From contig JAHDFK010000026.1 of NCBI GenBank assembly GCA_020628175.1, positions 1-14,076 on the forward strand: a DNA stretch of 14,076 bases. The letters run 5' to 3'. Shown here piece after piece: positions 10,701 to 14,076 of this stretch. The notes under the pieces are model-generated. The model was given only the letters and a program-made list of their open reading frames with translations. It ran no database searches and was not told the origin of the DNA. The DNA is from Wenyingzhuangia sp. Its GTDB lineage: Bacteria > Bacteroidota > Bacteroidia > Flavobacteriales > Flavobacteriaceae. Position numbers and translations under genes: made by a program. Every line of letters begins with the position of its first letter. The first letter of the stretch is position 1.

Positions 10701-11507
10701 ATGAGGTTTGGTTTTTTAATTATATGTTTGTTTTATTCAGTAGGTTCTTTTGCTAGTATTGATGCTAAAATTTATGATGAAGACTCTGATGAAGGAGTTG
10801 TTTTTTATGCTGAAAATAACGAAAAATACCCTGTTAGCTTTAAGGTAGATTTTAAGCTAAAAAATATTAAACTAAGCAACAGAAAAGGAGTTGTATTTGT
10901 AGTTAGCGCTAGCACTAAAAAACAGAAGTTGTGTAAGCTTCCGGTTCTTAAAAAAGAAAGAAGTTTTAGTTACGGATATACTTATGAGACTCTTAGAGGA
11001 GATGTTAAAAAAGTAACGTACGATACAAATTATCTTTACGATTTACCTTTTAAGGGAAGTCATTTAGTAGAGCAGGGCTATAATGGGACCTACAGTCATA
11101 AAAACACGAATGCTTTAGATTTTGATTTAGATGTAAACACAGCTGTATTTGCTATTAGAGATGGGGTGGTTGTAGAGGTTGTTGAGCACCATTATAAAAA
11201 TTGTACAAAAAAAGGATGTGAAAAATTTAATAACTATGTAATTATTTATCATTCAGACGGAACTCTTGCTACGTATGTACACATAAAAAACAAAGGTGTA
11301 GTTGTTAATGTAGGAGATGAGGTTGTAAAAGGAAATTTAATAGGCTATAGTGGTAATACAGGATTTAGTTCTGGGCCTCATTTACATATAGAAGTTTTTA
11401 AAGAATCGTTTGAAAAAGAAAGTAGTTTAAAAACTAAATTTAAAACTTCTAAGTACAGTCAAGGTGTTTATTTAGAAGAAGGAAAATTGTATACAAGTTA
11501 TCCATAA
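10701..11507 (+). CDS. Secreted M23 (LytM-type) metallopeptidase
   Basis: M23 peptidases are zinc endopeptidases that usually cut peptidoglycan cross-bridges; some relatives only bind. The 268-residue protein has a signal peptide (about 1-19, ending SFAS), a beta-rich N-terminal region (20-115) I do not recognise, and the LytM domain at about 120-240. Zinc ligands are H133 and D140 in SHKNTNALDFD and H229 in HLHIEVF (227-233), with catalytic-type H194 in YVHIKNKG. All are present, so it is probably active in the periplasm or at the cell surface. The H-to-D spacing is longer than the classical HxxxD form, as in one M23 subgroup. It begins 4 bases after ligA with no promoter between, so it is co-transcribed with it; no functional link to ligation is implied. 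A terminator hairpin follows immediately. Confidence 0.9.
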   Translation: MRFGFLIICLFYSVGSFASIDAKIYDEDSDEGVVFYAENNEKYPVSFKVDFKLKNIKLSNRKGVVFVVSASTKKQKLCKLPVLKKERSFSYGYTYETLRGDVKKVTYDTNYLYDLPFKGSHLVEQGYNGTYSHKNTNALDFDLDVNTAVFAIRDGVVVEVVEHHYKNCTKKGCEKFNNYVIIYHSDGTLATYVHIKNKGVVVNVGDEVVKGNLIGYSGNTGFSSGPHLHIEVFKESFEKESSLKTKFKTSKYSQGVYLEEGKLYTSYP

Positions 11508-11543
11508 AAAAGAGTTTGTTACTATAAAGCCTCAAACTCTTTT
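11508..11543. terminator. Bidirectional terminator overlapping the end of the DUF1059-like gene
   Basis: AAAAGAGTTTG (11508-11518) and CAAACTCTTTT (11533-11543) form a perfect 11-bp stem with a 14-base loop and T-runs on both strands. It starts directly after the M23 stop codon. Its right arm lies inside the last codons of the convergent DUF1059-like gene, which stops at 11522-11524. Confidence 0.8.
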
Positions 11544-11749
11544 CTTTTGTTTTCAAACCACTCTTGCATTGCTTTAGGGTCTTGCATTAATTGCTGCATT
11601 TTACCCATAGCTTCCATATGCGCTGTATCTTTTTGCTGATACATTTCCATTCCGTGGTGTTTACTTAATAATGCAATTTCATCAAAAGAAGCTGCTTTAA
11701 ACTCAAGATTACAAGCACCACCGAGTTGTTTACATGTCATTGTTTTCAT
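11522..11749 (-). CDS. Small DUF1059-like protein
   Basis: This 75-residue protein resembles the DUF1059 family, small proteins of unknown function. It opens with MKTMTCKQLGGAC, giving the two conserved cysteines C6 and C13, followed by FDEIALLSKHHGMEM (23-37) and a helical, methionine-rich tail ending EWFENKRKEFEAL. It has no signal peptide. It lies 33 bases downstream of msrA on the same strand with no terminator between, so the two are probably co-transcribed, which loosely ties it to oxidative stress. The last codons form part of the terminator stem shared with the M23 gene. Family assignment is from pattern memory; the function is unknown. Confidence 0.75.
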   Translation of the reverse strand: MKTMTCKQLGGACNLEFKAASFDEIALLSKHHGMEMYQQKDTAHMEAMGKMQQLMQDPKAMQEWFENKRKEFEAL

Positions 11750-11782
11750 TGTATAGTAGTATGAAATTTTACCTACAAGTTA

Positions 11783-12367
11783 CTATTTTTTATAATAAGT
11801 CGCTTTAAATTTTTCTATACGAGGGATAGACACTGCTCGTATATAAGGGTTTGTAGGATTTCTTTTTTCAAAATCTTGATGATAATCTTCTGCGGGATAG
11901 AATTGATCTATTTTTAAAATAGCGGTTACAGCTTTGTTGTTGTATTGTTTGTTAATTGCATCAAACTTTGCGTTAGCTATTTTTTGTTCTGTAGTATTGT
12001 CATAAAATATAATAGAACGGTAGTTTTTTCCAAAATCAGGTTTTTGCCCATATGTGGTAGGGTTTTGCGAGGCATAGTAAACATCTATAAGCTCTGCATA
12101 CGATATAATTTTAGGGTTGTAATATACAGCTACAGTTTCTGCATGCCCGGTAGTTTTTATACTTCTATAGCTTGGGTTTTTTACGGTACTTCCTGCGTAT
12201 CCAGAAATGGCTTCTTCAACACCATCTACGCTTTCGTAAATAGCTTCTACACACCAAAAACAGCCACTTGCAAAATAAGCTACTTTTAAGTTTGGGTTTT
12301 GAGGAGCTTTTGTTGTTTGTGCAAACAGAGTACTTGTAAATAGAATTAATAAGAGGTGTTTTATCAT
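11783..12367 (-). CDS. msrA: Peptide-methionine (S)-S-oxide reductase, secreted form
   Basis: MsrA reduces methionine-S-sulfoxide in proteins back to methionine. The 194-residue protein has a signal peptide (MIKHLLLILFTSTLFAQ, about 1-17), so it acts in the periplasm or outside. The catalytic motif GCFWCVE (35-41) has nucleophile C36; the only other cysteine is C39, so any intramolecular resolution must use it. GYAGS (56-60), TTGHAE (72-77), FGKNYRSIIFY and YHQDF complete the family signature. The usual H-D-P before the Gln/Tyr loop is Q-N-P here. The ATG at 12367 faces the divergent peroxiredoxin gene across 225 bases, and the DUF1059-like gene follows. I found only a weak minus-strand -7-like element (TGAATTTG, complement of 12403-12414 region), not a convincing promoter. 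Confidence 0.93.
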   Translation of the reverse strand: MIKHLLLILFTSTLFAQTTKAPQNPNLKVAYFASGCFWCVEAIYESVDGVEEAISGYAGSTVKNPSYRSIKTTGHAETVAVYYNPKIISYAELIDVYYASQNPTTYGQKPDFGKNYRSIIFYDNTTEQKIANAKFDAINKQYNNKAVTAILKIDQFYPAEDYHQDFEKRNPTNPYIRAVSIPRIEKFKATYYKK

Positions 12368-12524
12368 GTGTATTGTTTTAATTAAAGTCGTTTTTTTATG
12401 TTAAAATTACAAATTCATACAGTATTAAGTAAGAGTTGTTTTTGGCGTATAGTTAAAAATGATGTTAAAGTAAGTACTATCAATAAAATTGATATAGTGA
12501 TAAAAACATTAAATAGAATATGAC

Positions 12525-12554
12525 TTGTTTTATAAAACATTGCACGTAAATTTG
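12525..12554 (+). promoter_or_regulatory. Peroxiredoxin promoter (TTG-N19-TAAATTTG) with palindromic spacer
   Basis: TTG (12525-12527) is followed after 19 bases by TAAATTTG (12547-12554), the ideal spacing and sequence for the main Bacteroidota sigma factor. Transcription should begin near 12560, leaving an A-rich leader of about 33 bases. A perfect 14-base palindrome, TGTTTTATAAAACA (12526-12539), overlaps the -33 box and spacer, where a regulator could bind. The rest of the 225-base gap (12368-12524) holds no gene I can support. Confidence 0.8.
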
Positions 12555-12592
12555 TAGTAGAAATTAATCAACGAATTAAATAAAATACAATT

Positions 12593-13234
12593 ATGGCAAC
12601 AGCAGTTGGAAAAAAATTCCCAAATATTGCAGTAGACGCAATGAACGATTTAGGAGATACTTTTAAAGTAAATGTTTTAGAAGAAGCTCAAAAAAACAAG
12701 AAAAAAGTTCTATTATTCTGGTACCCAAAAGATTTTACTTTTGTTTGTCCTACTGAATTACACGCATTTCAAGCAGCTTTAGCTGAGTTCGAAAAAAGAA
12801 ATACAGTAGTAATAGGAGCATCTTGTGATACTCCAGAAGTACACTTTGCATGGTTAAGTACTGCAAAAGACAATGGAGGTATTGAAGGAGTAACGTACCC
12901 GTTATTAGCAGATTCTAACCGTAACTTATCAGAAGTTTTAGGGATTTTAGATATTGCATCTGAAACTTTTAACGAAGAAACAGGAACGTACTTAAAAGAA
13001 GGAGATAACGTAACATACCGTGCTACTTACTTAATTGATGAAGAAGGAACTGTATTTCACGAAGGTATTAACCACATGCCAGTTGGACGTAACGTAAACG
13101 AATTTTTAAGATTGATTGATGCTTACGCTCACGTACAATCTCACGGAGAAGTTTGTCCTGCAAACTGGGAAGAAGGTAAAGAAGCAATGTCTCCTAACGC
13201 AAAAGGAACTGCTGAATACCTTGCAAAAAACTAA
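12593..13234 (+). CDS. Typical 2-Cys peroxiredoxin (AhpC/Prx1 type)
   Basis: The enzyme reduces hydrogen peroxide, organic peroxides and probably peroxynitrite in the cytoplasm, using thiol reductants such as thioredoxin. The 213-residue protein has the peroxidatic site FTFVCPTE with C52, the supporting arginine in TYRATYLID (R143), and the resolving cysteine C188 in GEVCPANW, so it works as a disulfide-linked dimer. The C-terminal tail after C188 is long (25 residues). A third cysteine, C78 in GASCDTPEVH, replaces the more usual Val/Ser. It has no signal peptide. It has its own strong promoter and terminator, and is followed by a thioredoxin-like gene that may act as its reductant. The many well-adapted codons and ideal promoter suggest high expression (inference). 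Confidence 0.95.
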   Translation: MATAVGKKFPNIAVDAMNDLGDTFKVNVLEEAQKNKKKVLLFWYPKDFTFVCPTELHAFQAALAEFEKRNTVVIGASCDTPEVHFAWLSTAKDNGGIEGVTYPLLADSNRNLSEVLGILDIASETFNEETGTYLKEGDNVTYRATYLIDEEGTVFHEGINHMPVGRNVNEFLRLIDAYAHVQSHGEVCPANWEEGKEAMSPNAKGTAEYLAKN

Positions 13235-13244
13235 AAAGTAACCG

Positions 13245-13320
13245 TTAAAGGCTTTTTTAAGCTTTTAAATTACATACAACCGGATGTTTAAAGTTGATGA
13301 AATCAATCATCCGGTTTTTT
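13245..13320 (+). terminator. Tandem hairpin terminator after the peroxiredoxin gene
   Basis: The first hairpin is TTAAAGGCTT (13245-13254) / AAGCTTTTAA (13259-13268), with one G-T pair. The second and stronger is AACCGGATG (13278-13286) / CATCCGGTT (13308-13316) with an inner TTGAT-GAA-ATCAA stem (13294-13306) and a following T6 run. The second is a good intrinsic terminator, so the thioredoxin gene downstream probably needs its own promoter or read-through. Confidence 0.8.
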
Positions 13321-13365
13321 AGTACCTATTATTTAAATGTTTAACCTTTAAATTTTCTATTGATT

Positions 13366-13677
13366 ATGAGAGAATTAACAACAGATACACTTCAAGAAGA
13401 AGTAAGTAATAACGAATTGGTTTTTGTACAATTTTCTGCAGGATGGTGTGGGAATTGTAGGATTATGAAACCTAAGTTTAAGAAATTTAGTAACGATGTA
13501 GCAAATGCAGCGTTTTTAGTAGTGGATGCTGAAAAGAATCCAGAATCTAGAAAGTTAGCAAACGTAAATAATTTACCAACCTTTGCTGTTTTTAAAAATG
13601 GAGAACTTGTAAATCAAGTACAAACAAATAAAACAGACGTATTAAAATCTTTTATAGATGAAGCTGCCAGTAATTAA
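13366..13677 (+). CDS. Small thioredoxin-like protein with CGNC active site
   Basis: A 103-residue single-domain thioredoxin fold. The active site is WCGNC (27-31; C28, C31) instead of the classical WCGPC, and the cis-proline is P71 in NNLPTF. FVQFSAGW and the C-terminal FKNGELV...LKSFIDEA match thioredoxin strands and the last helix. It has no signal peptide, so it is cytoplasmic. Replacing Pro by Asn in the CxxC loop generally alters redox potential and partner choice, but the effect here cannot be read from sequence. I chose ATG 13366 (MRELTTDTL); a TTG two codons upstream is unlikely. It follows the peroxiredoxin gene and overlaps the next gene by 20 bases, so a role in recycling the peroxiredoxin is a reasonable inference. 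Only a weak -7-like TAAATTTT precedes it. Confidence 0.9.
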   Translation: MRELTTDTLQEEVSNNELVFVQFSAGWCGNCRIMKPKFKKFSNDVANAAFLVVDAEKNPESRKLANVNNLPTFAVFKNGELVNQVQTNKTDVLKSFIDEAASN

Positions 13678-13915
13678 ACACATGACTCAGTTTATTGCTG
13701 AGAACGATGTAGATTATATTCACGAAACTTTAGAAACTTTAGAGGCATTAACAGAGGTAAGCTCTTTAAAGGATGAAGAGTTAGATGTGATAGGAGAAAT
13801 TATTTCTAATTTATACGGAGCCATTGAAGTAGATAAAGAAATAAAAAACGGAGTTCCTCAAAAAGAAGCGTTAAATAATTTTATGAAACGTGTATTAGGA
13901 TCTATCGATCAGTAA
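13658..13915 (+). CDS. Small conserved protein, DUF6952-like, overlapping the thioredoxin gene
   Basis: This 85-residue acidic helical protein resembles a Bacteroidota family I recall as DUF6952, of unknown function. Recognisable stretches are MKLPVIKHMTQFI at the start, ETLEALTEVSSLKDEELDVIGE in the middle and MKRVLGSIDQ at the end. It has no cysteine and no signal peptide. The ATG at 13658 lies within the last codons of the thioredoxin gene, in another frame, giving a 20-base overlap. I prefer it over the ATG at 13682 because MKLPVIKH matches my memory of the family N-terminus. The overlap implies translational coupling, and so a possible shared role with the thioredoxin and peroxiredoxin. 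A strong terminator follows. Confidence 0.8.
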   Translation: MKLPVIKHMTQFIAENDVDYIHETLETLEALTEVSSLKDEELDVIGEIISNLYGAIEVDKEIKNGVPQKEALNNFMKRVLGSIDQ

Positions 13916-13941
13916 GAATACGAATTACGTTAGAAGTATAT

Positions 13942-13981
13942 ACAAAAAGACCTGTAAGTAAAAGCTTACAGGTCTTTTTGT
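13942..13981. terminator. Perfect 17-bp bidirectional terminator hairpin
   Basis: Bases 13942-13958 pair perfectly with 13965-13981 around a 6-base loop. The stem carries a GACCTG/CAGGTC core with A5 and T5 flanks, so it works on both strands. It ends the thioredoxin/DUF6952-like unit, 26 bases after its last stop. Confidence 0.9.
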
Positions 13982-13986
13982 GTTGT

Positions 13987-14016
13987 AAAAAAACGTCTAT
14001 GGTAAGTCGTTTTTTT
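13987..14016. terminator. Second terminator-like hairpin
   Basis: AAAAAAACG (13987-13995) pairs with CGTTTTTTT (14008-14016) around a 12-base loop. The GC core is only 2 bp, so it is weaker than the preceding hairpin and may be a back-up, or the remnant terminator of a neighbouring unit. Confidence 0.45.
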
Positions 14017-14024
14017 CTAACTAT

Positions 14025-14076
14025 TGTCCCGTCCTAAAATAGCGTTACAGTTAACTGTTATTTATGGAATCAACAC
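14025..14076 (+). mobile_element. Possible left end of an insertion sequence with a truncated ORF start
   Basis: From TG at 14025 the sequence reads TGTCCCGTCCTAAAATAGCG. It is more GC-rich at its start than its surroundings and resembles the terminal inverted repeats I associate with IS3-like elements of Bacteroidota, which begin with TG. A perfect 12-base palindrome, ACAGTTAACTGT (14047-14058), follows, then ATGGAATCAACAC at 14064 (Met-Glu-Ser-Thr), which may be the first codons of a transposase cut off by the window end. The partner repeat and any target duplication lie outside, so this is a pattern-based guess. Confidence 0.35.

Noticed and set aside
11945..12289. 114-codon plus-strand open frame opposite msrA
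   Set aside because: MsrA is certain on the other strand; this frame has no recognisable features.
12398..12523. 41-codon small ORF (MLKLQIHTVL...) in the msrA-peroxiredoxin gap
   Set aside because: It has an ATG and stop but no promoter, no initiation context and no recognised family. A frame of this length is expected by chance in AT-rich DNA. Conservation in relatives would change this view.
12368..12592. Riboswitch or small RNA in the longest gene-free gap
   Set aside because: Apart from the promoter and its palindrome I see no stable stem set or known riboswitch core.

Overview
The window is AT-rich chromosomal DNA from a member of the Bacteroidota, most likely a marine Flavobacteriaceae of the Tenacibaculum/Polaribacter kind. 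Three things point there. Protein sequences are typical of that group: a cysteine-free DUF164 'zinc-ribbon' protein, a cyclophilin-FKBP double isomerase, an M23 peptidase with a spaced HxxxxxxxD motif, and a thioredoxin + DUF6952-like pair. Upstream regions carry the Bacteroidota promoter form TTG-N19/20-TAnnTTTG, and there are no clear Shine-Dalgarno sequences. Genus is inference.

Layout. On the minus strand, 128-2001 holds a two-gene unit, a Nif3-like metal protein followed by a DUF164 coiled-coil protein, ending in a hairpin at 45-79. Divergent from it is lpxK (2067-3089, lipid A 4'-kinase), closed by a bidirectional terminator shared with the next convergent unit. That unit (minus, 3163-7290) is prfC (release factor 3), then an unusually long ORF. 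The ORF joins a secreted three-repeat outer-membrane beta-barrel to a cyclophilin-FKBP prolyl isomerase. A DUF547 protein lies upstream of prfC, also on the minus strand. At 8219-11507 (plus), ligA is followed 4 bp later by a secreted M23 peptidase. LigA is about 155 residues longer than usual because of an insertion in its helix-hairpin-helix region.

The right third is a redox-defence neighbourhood. A minus-strand pair, secreted MsrA and a DUF1059-like protein, is divergent from a typical 2-Cys peroxiredoxin with a near-ideal promoter. A small thioredoxin-like protein (CGNC) follows, overlapping a DUF6952-like gene by 20 bp. Strong hairpin terminators close these units. The last ~50 bases look like the left end of an insertion sequence, possibly IS3-like, with the first codons of a cut-off ORF.

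The two strongest oddities are the LigA insertion, which contains a degenerate second copy of the conserved HhH segment, and the in-frame barrel-PPIase fusion, whose junction sits on homopolymer runs where one base would restore a stop. I saw no tRNA, rRNA, CRISPR array or recognisable defence system. No stretch longer than 300 bases lacks a gene; the longest, 12368-12592, holds the peroxiredoxin promoter.
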